From assembly GCA_963790095.1 (NCBI GenBank), contig CAWBNO010000034.1, positions 1 to 64,000 of the forward strand: a stretch of 64,000 nucleotides of DNA, given 5' to 3'. Position numbers and translations under genes: made by a program. Below are positions 43,931 through 51,645 of the stretch, piece after piece; position 1 is the first letter of the stretch; each line of letters begins with the position of its first letter. Under the pieces are notes generated by a model. It was given only the letters and a program-made list of their open reading frames with translations, did not search any database and was not told the origin of the DNA. This stretch comes from JAAXQD01 sp963790095 (GTDB taxonomy: Bacteria; Desulfobacterota; Desulfobacteria; Desulfobacterales; UBA11574).

Positions 43931-45535
43931 ATGGCAAATAAATGGAATCAGGGTATGCGCTTATTTAAAAAAGAAAAAGAGCAAATGAAGTCACTACCAA
44001 CGGAGCTCGATGAATTAAGAGAGGAAGTACGAAAAGCCAGGATGTCCGAGTCTGTGGAAAAGGTCGCTTATAAAGAAATTGAACGGCTCGAAAAAACATC
44101 CCCTTCCAGCGCTGAATATACCATCGGCATCAACTATATCGATTATCTGGTGAGTCTCCCCTGGAACAAAATGACCGATGACAACCTGGATATCAAACGG
44201 GCCGAATCGATTCTCAATGAAGATCATTTTGGCCTCACCAAAATAAAAGACCGGATTTTAGAGCATCTTGCAGTCAGAGTATTGAAAATGTCCCGCCAGC
44301 ATAAAGTGCTGGTGGTGGATGACGAAAAGATTACCCGGCAGAATCTTGAGCATGTTTTTAAAAAAGACGGGTATTACGTCAAGACCGCTTCCGATGGATC
44401 CGAAGCGTTGAGTTTTCTCAAAGAAACCGCCTTCGACGTCATCGTAACAGATCTTAAAATGGGCAAGATCGATGGTATGGCTGTCCTTGAAAAAGCCAAG
44501 AAAGTCAATCCCGGCACCGAAGTGATTATCATCACCGGATACGCCACGGTATCCACGGCCATTGAGGCCATGAAGAAGGGTTCGTATCACTACTTGACCA
44601 AGCCGTTAAAGCTCAATGAAATTCGATCCACCATTGAGAACGCCTTGTTCAGAAAAAAGGTCCGCTTGGAGCCCAAAGGTCCGGTGCTCTGTTTTGCCGG
44701 ACCGCCGGGAACTGGAAAAACCTCGTTGGGCATGTCCATCGCCAAGAGCTTGGAACGAAAATTCGTCCGTATTTCTCTGGCCGGCATGAAGGATGAGGCT
44801 GAAATAAGGGGACACCGCAAAAGCTATGTCGGTGCCTTGCCGGGAAGGATTATCCAGGAAATTCGCCGTTCGGAAATAAAGAATCCACTGATCATGCTCG
44901 ATGAAATCGACAAAATCGGCCGAGATTTCAAGGGAGATCCGGCAGCAGCATTGCTGGAAGTCCTTGACCCCGAGCAAAATGCGCATTTTGTGGATCATTA
45001 CCTGGATGTTCCCTTTGACCTGTCCCACGTCATGTTCATCGCCACGGCAAACGCACTGGACCTGATTCCCGGACCGTTACTGGACCGTCTGGAAGTGATT
45101 ACCCTGCTGGGATATACGGAAGAAGAAAAAGTCAAGATCGCCACACGCTATTTAATACCCAGGGAAGTCGAAGAAACCGGACTCTCCGACACCCCGCCTG
45201 TTTTTACTTCAGAGGCAATCCACAAAATCATCAGAGAATATACCCGGGAAGCAGGATTGAGAAACCTTTCGCGACAAATTGCTTCCATTTGCCGCAAAAT
45301 TGCCCGGGAAACCTTGCGCAAGGCCACCACCGGCCCGGCAATCATGATCACTCCTGAGATGGTTGAGAATTTTTTGGGGCCCAGAAAGTTTTATTTCGAA
45401 GTCGCTGAAGCACAAGAACGGATCGGCGTAACCACCGGGCTGGCATGGACCGAAGCCGGGGGGCAGATTATGTTCATCGAGGCCGCCAAAATGAAAGGGA
45501 AGGGAGAATCTCATTTTAACCGGTTCATTGGGTGA
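43931..45535 (+). CDS. Lon-type ATPase with an internal response-regulator receiver domain
   Basis: 534 residues before a stop. Residues 1-118 are the coiled and helical part that precedes the Lon AAA+ module (YLVSLPWNKMTDDNLDIKRA, HFGLTKIKDRILEHLAVRVL); the usual N-terminal substrate-binding domain is missing. Residues 124-243 form a complete receiver (Asp130/131, phospho-acceptor Asp174 in VTDLKM, Thr202, Lys224). The Lon AAA+ core then resumes with Walker A GPPGTGKT (257-264), LDEIDK Walker B, and the sensor and lid helices, then the start of the protease domain. The receiver replaces a linker of about 8 residues in E. coli Lon. The frame ends early at a one-base shift near 45505; the rest continues at 45528-45959. 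Confidence 0.85.
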   Translation: MANKWNQGMRLFKKEKEQMKSLPTELDELREEVRKARMSESVEKVAYKEIERLEKTSPSSAEYTIGINYIDYLVSLPWNKMTDDNLDIKRAESILNEDHFGLTKIKDRILEHLAVRVLKMSRQHKVLVVDDEKITRQNLEHVFKKDGYYVKTASDGSEALSFLKETAFDVIVTDLKMGKIDGMAVLEKAKKVNPGTEVIIITGYATVSTAIEAMKKGSYHYLTKPLKLNEIRSTIENALFRKKVRLEPKGPVLCFAGPPGTGKTSLGMSIAKSLERKFVRISLAGMKDEAEIRGHRKSYVGALPGRIIQEIRRSEIKNPLIMLDEIDKIGRDFKGDPAAALLEVLDPEQNAHFVDHYLDVPFDLSHVMFIATANALDLIPGPLLDRLEVITLLGYTEEEKVKIATRYLIPREVEETGLSDTPPVFTSEAIHKIIREYTREAGLRNLSRQIASICRKIARETLRKATTGPAIMITPEMVENFLGPRKFYFEVAEAQERIGVTTGLAWTEAGGQIMFIEAAKMKGKGESHFNRFIG

Positions 45536-45959
45536 TGTGATGAAGGAATCCGCCCAGGCTGCCATGAGCTATATCCGCAGTCATGCCGATTTCATAAATA
45601 TTTCTGAAAACATATTCGAAGCCAACGACATTCATATCCACGTGCCGGCTGGCGCCATTCCCAAGGACGGCCCATCGGCCGGACTGACCATTGCCGTTGC
45701 GCTGATTTCTTTGCTGACGGAGCGTCCCTGCAAAAGGGACGTTGCACTGACCGGTGAATTGACGCTAACCGGCAGAATTCTTCCGGTGGGCGGCGTAAAA
45801 GAAAAAGTTCTTGCAGCTCATAGAGCCGGGGTAAAATCGGTGGTATTTCCTGCCAAAAACGAAGCCGAAATCAAAGACATTTCCGAAGATGTTAAAAAAG
45901 ATTTGAATATTATCACCATCGAGGAACTATCGGAGGTCATAAACCTGGTTTTAAAGTAA
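45528..45959 (+). CDS. Lon proteolytic domain, shifted continuation of the preceding gene
   Basis: 143 residues in the +1 frame relative to the preceding gene. It has the Lon S16 protease domain with nucleophile Ser50 (PKDGPSAGL) and Lys93 (GGVKEKVLAAHRAG), the correct 43-residue dyad spacing. The frame reads back before 45528 as NLILTGSLGDVMKESAQ, exactly the sequence Lon needs after KGKG, so this is the same gene broken by one extra base around 45501-45507. Alternatives are a programmed +1 frameshift, a real mutation separating ATPase and protease, or a sequence error. A TTG start at 45528 without a ribosome site makes independent translation unlikely. Confidence 0.8.
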   Translation: MGDVMKESAQAAMSYIRSHADFINISENIFEANDIHIHVPAGAIPKDGPSAGLTIAVALISLLTERPCKRDVALTGELTLTGRILPVGGVKEKVLAAHRAGVKSVVFPAKNEAEIKDISEDVKKDLNIITIEELSEVINLVLK

Positions 45960-46001
45960 AATAAAGGACTGAACCTCGGGGGGCAGCACTTCATACCCAG
46001 T

Positions 46002-46039
46002 AAAAAAAAAGCGGTCAACCCGTTAAATGGCGTGACCAC
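46002..46039 (-). terminator. Rho-independent terminator after mdh
   Basis: On the reverse strand GTGGTCA (46033-46039) pairs with TGACCGC (46011-46017), one G-T pair, followed by nine T. It is 39 bp past the restored mdh stop at 46078 and supports that as the real gene end. Confidence 0.7.
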
Positions 46040-46077
46040 TCCCAAAAAGAGAAAAGGAAATTTTACCGTAAAAATGG

Positions 46078-46132
46078 TTACGACAGTTTTTTCAACAATT
46101 CCTTAAGTTCCCTGACCGCATCGGCTGATTTT
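46078..46132 (-). pseudogene. Out-of-frame C-terminal helix of mdh
   Basis: Reads EKSADAVRELKELLKKLS then stop (TAA, complement of 46078-46080). This is the expected end of malate dehydrogenase, displaced by one base from the main frame. Confidence 0.65.
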
Positions 46133-47011
46133 TCAAGAGCCGACCTTCTCTTCGGCGGTAAGGGTAATTTCAATGACTTCCTCAACACCGTTTGCACCCA
46201 ATTTCACAGGAACACCGATGAAAAGATCGTTAAATCCATATTCACCTTCAAGGTAAACCGCGCAGGGAAGGATTTTCTTTTTGTCCTTGAGAATCGATTC
46301 AGCCATTTCGACGGCTGCAGAAGCCGGTGCATAAAAGGCACTTCCTGTTTTAAGAAGTTTGACGATTTCAGCGCCGCCGTTGGCGGTTCTCTCCACCAGG
46401 GCGTCGATTCTTTCCTTGGGAAGCAGTTCTGTAATGGGAATCCCGGCAACTGTAGAATAACGGGGTAACGGCACCATGGTATCGCCATGACCGCCAAGGA
46501 CAAATGCCGTGGTATTTTCAACGGAAACATTGAGTTCCATTGCAATAAAAGTTCTGAATCGTGCTGAATCGAGCACACCGGCCATGCCGATGACCCTGTT
46601 TTTAGGGAAGCCGCTGGCTTCAAAGGCAACGTGACACATGGCATCCAGGGGATTGCTGACAATAATGAGTACCGCATCCGGAGAATGCTTCACCACCTGT
46701 TGGGTGACATTTTTCATAATTCCCGCATTGGTGCTCAAGAGGTCATCCCGGCTCATACCGGGTTTTCTGGGTATGCCGGCGGTGATAATAACAATATCCG
46801 AGTTGGCCGATGCTGCATAATCGTTTGACCCGGTTGGGTGGGCATCGTGCTTTTCAATGGGCGCTGCCTCGGCAAGATCCAGGGCTTTACCTTGGGGGAG
46901 ACCGTCAATAATATCCACCAAAACGACATCGCATAATTCTTTTTCTGCTAGCCTTTGTGCTGCAGTGGCGCCGACATTGCCGGCTCCGACAACGGTTACT
47001 TTTTTGTCCAT
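46133..47011 (-). CDS. mdh: Malate dehydrogenase, C-terminus cut by a one-base shift
   Basis: NAD-dependent, lactate-dehydrogenase-like malate dehydrogenase for the TCA cycle. 292 residues, with the nucleotide-binding GAGNVGATAAQRLAEKEL, ITAGIPRKPGMSRDDLL (substrate arginine), VSNPLDAMCHVAFEASGFP and catalytic His in GGHGDTMVPL. The frame ends in LTAEEKVGS, but the next frame continues ALEKSADAVRELKELLKKLS to a stop at 46078, the standard C-terminal helix. One extra base near 46134-46138 explains this. The start ATG has GGAG about 7 bases upstream. Whether the shift is real or a sequence error cannot be decided here. Confidence 0.88.
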   Translation of the reverse strand: MDKKVTVVGAGNVGATAAQRLAEKELCDVVLVDIIDGLPQGKALDLAEAAPIEKHDAHPTGSNDYAASANSDIVIITAGIPRKPGMSRDDLLSTNAGIMKNVTQQVVKHSPDAVLIIVSNPLDAMCHVAFEASGFPKNRVIGMAGVLDSARFRTFIAMELNVSVENTTAFVLGGHGDTMVPLPRYSTVAGIPITELLPKERIDALVERTANGGAEIVKLLKTGSAFYAPASAAVEMAESILKDKKKILPCAVYLEGEYGFNDLFIGVPVKLGANGVEEVIEITLTAEEKVGS

Positions 47012-47133
47012 ATCACTCTCCTTCTGTTGTATTTATGAATTAATATTATTTAACGTTTGATTTCTGTTGCTGGGTTCCTCGTTTTTTGTATTCATTTTGG
47101 GATGCTCCCTGTTGGGACGTATTTTCAAAATGC

Positions 47134-47148
47134 AATTGTAAAACAATT
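47134..47148. promoter_or_regulatory. AATTGT-AAA-ACAATT palindrome at the mdh promoter
   Basis: A perfect 6-bp dyad around a 3-bp centre, directly downstream of the mdh -10 box, at the expected transcription start. Candidate operator. Confidence 0.4.
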
Positions 47149-47176
47149 TTGATAACACAAAATCGTTTGTTGTCAA
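47149..47176 (-). promoter_or_regulatory. mdh promoter
   Basis: Reverse strand TTGACA (47171-47176), 16-bp spacer, TATCAA (47149-47154). The leader to the mdh start is about 130 bases. Confidence 0.5.
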
Positions 47177-47207
47177 CCTATTTATATGTGGATCTATCCC
47201 CTTGTTG

Positions 47208-47235
47208 TTGACACAATCAATTGAAACAGGATAAA
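47208..47235 (+). promoter_or_regulatory. Promoter of the TPR-PilZ gene
   Basis: TTGACA (47208-47213), 16-bp spacer, GATAAA (47230-47235), about 27 bp before the start codon. It is divergent from the mdh promoter. Confidence 0.5.
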
Positions 47236-47261
47236 AAGTTTAAAAAGGGCGAAAGTTGTCT

Positions 47262-48245
47262 ATGAATATCGCAAAGCAAATTAAAACGCTGTTACAGGAA
47301 GCTGAGTTGTATCGTTCTCAGGGATTGTTGAACGAGGCGTTGGTGAAATACCGCCATGCAGAAGACCTGATACAAAGGGATGAACAACTCAAGAACAGAT
47401 TAAACCTAATTGACGCTGTTTCAAAAAAAATTGAGCGCCTAAAAGATGAAATTCAGCGTATCGAAAATGCACCCAAAAAACCTGAAGTTTCAGCCCAAAT
47501 TCAAGACCTGATCAAAAAACTGTTCACGTCCACGCCGAACCTGAGCGAGGACGCAAGAGCCCTTGAAGGCGCGGTCGCTTTGGCAAAGTTCGGCCAGTTT
47601 AAAAGAGCGATATTAGAATTTAAAGCGTTGTTGAAAGTAGATTCCCTCCGGGTCGCTGCAGCCAAGAATATCATAAGATGCCATATGGCCCTTTCTTCAG
47701 TGGATGACGCCGTTGCTGAATATGAGCAATGGCTCTCGGAAGATATTTTTCTTCCCAATCAACTTCAAAGACTTTGGACTTTTTTCGAAAATGTGCTGAA
47801 CAAAGAGGGCATCGATAGAATCCTTCCCCAGGCCAAAATGTCCGCAGATGATGTGGAACCCATGATCCATATTCCTGAAATTCATGACGTTAAGGATCAG
47901 ACATATGCGGATGATCGATTAAAAATTGAAGAAGTTAAGATTGAAGACGAAGAAGATCTCGACATCAATTCAATCGGAATAACCTTTGACAGAGGGCCTT
48001 TAAAAGAGCAGGTATTTGAATTTAAAGTGAGGTTCCAGTTGGGAAATGTCCTCAGCCTACTAATTTCAGGCAGGGAAAAAGATCTGATCGAAAATTTTAA
48101 AGCCGGAACGACGATCAATGATGTTCAGTATTATTCGAATGTTGCTTTTTTCAATGGCCCAGGTCTGATTACAGCGGTAAAGAAAATTAAAATCGGACCG
48201 TTGCGTGGAGATTATTGTGTGGATATTGAGGCCGCAATAAGTTAA
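47262..48245 (+). CDS. TPR-like protein with C-terminal PilZ-like domain
   Basis: A soluble protein of 327 residues. The N-terminus MNIAKQIKTLLQEAELYRSQ then GLLNEALVKYRHAEDLI resembles the TPR start of the GspE-type ATPase at 4281. Helical repeats continue to about residue 190. An acidic linker (KIEEVKIEDEEDLDINS) leads to a beta-rich C-terminus (about 220-327) that looks PilZ-like (VFEFKVRFQLGNVLSLLISGREKDLIENFKAGTTINDVQYYSNVAFFNGPGLITAVKKI). The classical RxxxR and NxSxxG c-di-GMP residues are not clear. TTG at 47256 is an alternative start, better spaced from AAGGG. It heads the MglA/DUF4388/PilZ cluster. Confidence 0.7.
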   Translation: MNIAKQIKTLLQEAELYRSQGLLNEALVKYRHAEDLIQRDEQLKNRLNLIDAVSKKIERLKDEIQRIENAPKKPEVSAQIQDLIKKLFTSTPNLSEDARALEGAVALAKFGQFKRAILEFKALLKVDSLRVAAAKNIIRCHMALSSVDDAVAEYEQWLSEDIFLPNQLQRLWTFFENVLNKEGIDRILPQAKMSADDVEPMIHIPEIHDVKDQTYADDRLKIEEVKIEDEEDLDINSIGITFDRGPLKEQVFEFKVRFQLGNVLSLLISGREKDLIENFKAGTTINDVQYYSNVAFFNGPGLITAVKKIKIGPLRGDYCVDIEAAIS

Positions 48246-48313
48246 ACTGCATGGTCAGCAGGCGGCGAGATGCTTAACGGCATTTTGTGGAGAAGCATTG
48301 CAGAAGAAAGGCC

Positions 48314-48342
48314 TTGAAAAATTTGAGTAAATTTGGTAGAAT
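48314..48342 (+). promoter_or_regulatory. Promoter of the second MglA-like gene
   Basis: TTGAAA (48314-48319), 17-bp spacer, TAGAAT (48337-48342). Near-consensus; about 68 bp before the start codon at 48410. Confidence 0.65.
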
Positions 48343-48409
48343 AGCATTTTTAAAGACATACTGCGCGGGCATAACATGCACTAAATTTTCTAGGTGGAGC
48401 TGATCATCA

Positions 48410-49024
48410 ATGGCTATTTTTAATTTTAAAAAAAGGGAGATCGAGTGTAAAATTGTCTATTACGGGCCCGGAAGATGTGGCAAAACAACCAATATGGAAT
48501 ACATCTTCAAGACCTTCAAAAAACAGGTCGTCGGTGAGATGGTCTCAATAGATACGGAAGGTGATCGGACCCTTTTTTTCGATTTCCTTCCCATGGGCCT
48601 TGGGAAGATAAAAGGATTTGATATAAAAGTTCAAGTGTATACCGTTCCCGGTCAGGTTCAATATCGATCTACCAGAAAACTGGTTTTAAAGGGTGTTGAC
48701 GGCATTATTTTTGTCGCAGATTCACTGGCGGTGAGACGCGAAAAAAACATGGTCTCCTTGAAAGACCTGCAACATAATTTAAAAGAATACGGTCTTAACA
48801 TTTTTAAAGTCCCGCTTGTTATGCAGCATAACAAGCGGGACTTGGCCAGGCAGGGCTTCCCGATTATGTCCGTTGAGCAGATGGAGAAGGATTTAAACAG
48901 ACAGCTCAAAGTCCCTTCTTTTCCAGCCAGTGCAATTATGGGGCAGGGCGTTGGGATAACTTTAAAGGAATGTCTGAAGTTAACATTAATATCATTTAGA
49001 AAAAATTTACAATTAGGACGTTAG
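48410..49024 (+). CDS. MglA-like small GTPase, second paralogue
   Basis: 204 residues with P-loop GPGRCGKTT (residues 20-28), switch region GDRTLFFDFLP, TVPGQ in place of DxxGQ, and NKRD. It aligns throughout with the GTPase at 6743 (for example KLVLKGVDGIIFVADS against KLVLRGTDGIVFVADS). Likely a polarity or switch protein of the MglA type. AGGTGGAG precedes the ATG. The DUF4388-cNMP gene follows after 9 bp and a PilZ gene after that, suggesting that the GTPase works with cyclic-nucleotide and c-di-GMP signalling. No Roadblock (MglB) gene is present. Confidence 0.9.
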   Translation: MAIFNFKKREIECKIVYYGPGRCGKTTNMEYIFKTFKKQVVGEMVSIDTEGDRTLFFDFLPMGLGKIKGFDIKVQVYTVPGQVQYRSTRKLVLKGVDGIIFVADSLAVRREKNMVSLKDLQHNLKEYGLNIFKVPLVMQHNKRDLARQGFPIMSVEQMEKDLNRQLKVPSFPASAIMGQGVGITLKECLKLTLISFRKNLQLGR

Positions 49025-49033
49025 ATAGTATAA

Positions 49034-50215
49034 ATGGGCGATTTTGTTCTAGCCGGCAATATGGATTTTCTGAGTTTGGGTGATATCCTGCAACTCCTCG
49101 GCTCAAATTCAAGTACCGGTATTTTGCGCATTCGGAGTAAATATGCTCAGAAACCGGGTTTAATATATTTCGTTAATGGCAATCCTGTGAATGCGTCGGC
49201 AGGTCCGTTGACCGGCCTTGATGCCGTTAACGCACTTTTTGGTTGGGTGAATGGTGAATTTGAATTCACTGAAGAAGATATTCGTCGTAAAAATGTTATT
49301 AAAAAGAGCCGGATGCAAATTATTCTTGACTGCTTAAGCATGTTGGATGATGGACAGATAGAACAATTGGGTCCTGTATCGTTTCCCAAAAAGACAAAAA
49401 GTTCTTCAAGAAAAGAATCGACACTGCCCGTTATAAAAGGGCCGCTTATCGATTATTCGTATGTGGTCGATGAAGAAGAGGCGCGGGCTGGCAACAAGAT
49501 TGTCGCACAAGGAAAACACGGCGGCTGGTTATGGGTGATACTTGAAGGTGTGGCAGAAATTATCAGGGAAACTCCCCAGGGCCCTTTAAAAATACTCAGA
49601 ATCGGTGAGGGAGCATTTATCGGGAGCATTGCTTCATTTTTACTGTTGGAAGGAACGGTTCGAAGTGCTGCAATTCGTGCAGTGGAAAATGTTCAGTTGG
49701 GCGTACTCGACTCCCGGCGTCTTTCCATCGATTTTTTGAAGATGTCCGACTCCTTTAGAAGCCTTGCAATCAGTCTTGACAGGCGCTTAAAACAGGTCAC
49801 CGATATGGCGGTTAATATTCATCTGAAAAAGATTCGTATCGAAGACTATATTAACGGTAAAAATCAGCGGATTGTCCAGGGTGACAGCGAATCGGATTTA
49901 TTTCAAATCACAGAAGGGGACGCCCATATTGTCCGACACACGGAAAATGGTTATGTGCCATTGGCCAATCTTCATTCCGGAGATTTTTTCGGGAATGTTC
50001 CGTTCCTTGATTTAGGGCAAGAACCTTATCAGGCTTCGGTTTTCGCTTCAGAAAATCTTGAAGTAACCAAAATGGACCCTGTCATTCTGCAGAAAGAGCA
50101 CAATCGCCTTTCGCCCACATTTAAAAACTTTATAGAGCACCTTGCAACGTGCGTATCGGTAACCACCAGGGTAGCTTTTGAATTCCATAAAAAAACCGGT
50201 GATAAAAAACCGTAA
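49034..50215 (+). CDS. DUF4388 (PATAN) protein with two cyclic-nucleotide-binding-like domains
   Basis: 393 residues. Residues 1-110 form a DUF4388/PATAN domain (LAGNMDFLSLGDILQLLGSNSSTGILRI, IYFVNGNPVNASAG, WVNGEFEFTEEDI), known from motility-related regulators. Two cNMP-like beta-barrels follow, at about 150-255 (LWVILEGVAEII, IGEGAFIGSIASFLL) and about 265-375 (DLFQITEGDAHIV, LHSGDFFGNVPFLD). The conserved R of the phosphate-binding cassette is not evident in either, so they may be structural. It starts 9 bp after the GTPase gene. Confidence 0.82.
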   Translation: MGDFVLAGNMDFLSLGDILQLLGSNSSTGILRIRSKYAQKPGLIYFVNGNPVNASAGPLTGLDAVNALFGWVNGEFEFTEEDIRRKNVIKKSRMQIILDCLSMLDDGQIEQLGPVSFPKKTKSSSRKESTLPVIKGPLIDYSYVVDEEEARAGNKIVAQGKHGGWLWVILEGVAEIIRETPQGPLKILRIGEGAFIGSIASFLLLEGTVRSAAIRAVENVQLGVLDSRRLSIDFLKMSDSFRSLAISLDRRLKQVTDMAVNIHLKKIRIEDYINGKNQRIVQGDSESDLFQITEGDAHIVRHTENGYVPLANLHSGDFFGNVPFLDLGQEPYQASVFASENLEVTKMDPVILQKEHNRLSPTFKNFIEHLATCVSVTTRVAFEFHKKTGDKKP

Positions 50216-50251
50216 AATAAAATATTAACAAAACCGTATTGGGTGAATACC

Positions 50252-50596
50252 ATGACGACAGAAGAAAGAAGACATCATCCAAGGATCAGTGCTCTCAATT
50301 TGATCTCATATAATTGTATTGATGAAAATGAGGTAATTGTGGCACAGGGGATGGGAAGGACTCTAAATATCAGTGAAGGCGGAATTTTGCTTGAAACGCA
50401 CATTCCCATGGACCCCCGAAATGCCATCGCGCTTGCCATTGGTCTTGAAGATGATCTGATCAACATTAAGGGAACGGTTGTTTTCTCTGCGGCCGGCAAA
50501 GATGAAAAATATGAAGCCGGAATCGAATTCCTTGAGATGTCGGATTCGACCCTCGATATTTTAAAAAAATTTATCATAGCATTTTCAGAACAATAA
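50252..50596 (+). CDS. Single-domain PilZ protein
   Basis: 114 residues. The c-di-GMP signature is intact: EERRHHPR (RxxxR type) at residues 5-12 and NISEGG (N-x-S-x-x-G) near residue 42, followed by the beta-barrel with AGIEFLEM. Such proteins act as c-di-GMP receptors for motility or secretion. ATG at 50252 is preferred to a GTG three codons earlier. Last gene of the GTPase cluster; its separate start suggests translation with the DUF4388 gene 36 bp upstream. Confidence 0.88.
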   Translation: MTTEERRHHPRISALNLISYNCIDENEVIVAQGMGRTLNISEGGILLETHIPMDPRNAIALAIGLEDDLINIKGTVVFSAAGKDEKYEAGIEFLEMSDSTLDILKKFIIAFSEQ

Positions 50597-50748
50597 CAAA
50601 TGAAGTGCTTATCAAATTAAAGAATAGAATGCTTCAAACAGGGAGTTCGTTGCCGCAAATGGCAACAGCAACTGCTAAACCTCCTCACTCAATGGCAATC
50701 GGCAAGGAAAAACATCGCTGTCATGGTTGTCCCAAAGGATAAAAAATT

Positions 50749-51645
50749 ATGCTGAAGACTGTCATTGAAACCGACTTTGAAGAATTGAATTTAATAAAAA
50801 GGGGCAAAGTTCGGGATATATACGATCTTGGAGACACCCTGTTAATGGTGGTAACGGATCGAATTTCTGCGTTTGATGTGGTGATGCCTGATCCCATTCC
50901 TGAAAAAGGAAAAATTTTAACTCAAATTTCCCTTTTTTGGTTTAAAATAATGGAATCCCTTTTGCCCAATCATGTTATTTCCAGTAACGTGGACAACTAT
51001 CCGGACATTTGTAAACCGTATTCAGAAATTCTGCGGGGAAGGAGCATGCTGGTAAAAAAAGCAAAACCTTTGCCCATTGAATGTATTGTAAGGGGATATA
51101 TATCCGGATCCGGATGGAACGACTACCTGGCTTCCGGACGCATATGCGGCATAAAGCTCCCCGAAAACCTGAAAGAATCTGACAAACTTCCCGAGCCTAT
51201 TTTTACGCCTTCGACCAAAGCAGAAACGGGGCTTCATGATATTAACATAAATTTTGACGAGGCCATCAAAAAAATTGGACGAGATCTGGCCGACCATGTT
51301 AGAACCCTCAGTCTCGAAATCTACCGCAAAGGCGCTGAATTGGCCTACAAAAAAGGAATCATCATTGCGGATACCAAATTCGAGTTTGGCCTTTTCGAAG
51401 ACAATTTAATCCTTATCGATGAAGTAATGACTCCGGATTCATCCAGGTTCTGGCCGAAATCGTCCTATGAACCCGGGGGGACCCAAAAGAGCTTCGACAA
51501 GCAATATCTTCGTGATTACCTTATTTCCATCAACTGGAACAAGACACCCCCGGCACCGTCACTTCCCGCAGACGTGATCGCAAATACACAAAAAAAATAT
51601 ATAGAAGCATTCAATCGGCTTACCGAATCGAACCATGTGCTTTAA
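50749..51645 (+). CDS. purC: SAICAR synthetase
   Basis: Joins CAIR and aspartate in purine synthesis. 298 residues, the longer single-domain type, with GKVRDIYDLGDTLLMVVTDRISAFDVVM at the N-terminus, GSGWNDYLASGRICG, and LIDEVMTPDSSRFWP as conserved substrate and ATP segments. The ATG is close to a plain AAGGATAAAA upstream. Its last 11 bases overlap the start of the ParB-like gene, so the two are translationally linked. Confidence 0.94.
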   Translation: MLKTVIETDFEELNLIKRGKVRDIYDLGDTLLMVVTDRISAFDVVMPDPIPEKGKILTQISLFWFKIMESLLPNHVISSNVDNYPDICKPYSEILRGRSMLVKKAKPLPIECIVRGYISGSGWNDYLASGRICGIKLPENLKESDKLPEPIFTPSTKAETGLHDININFDEAIKKIGRDLADHVRTLSLEIYRKGAELAYKKGIIIADTKFEFGLFEDNLILIDEVMTPDSSRFWPKSSYEPGGTQKSFDKQYLRDYLISINWNKTPPAPSLPADVIANTQKKYIEAFNRLTESNHVL

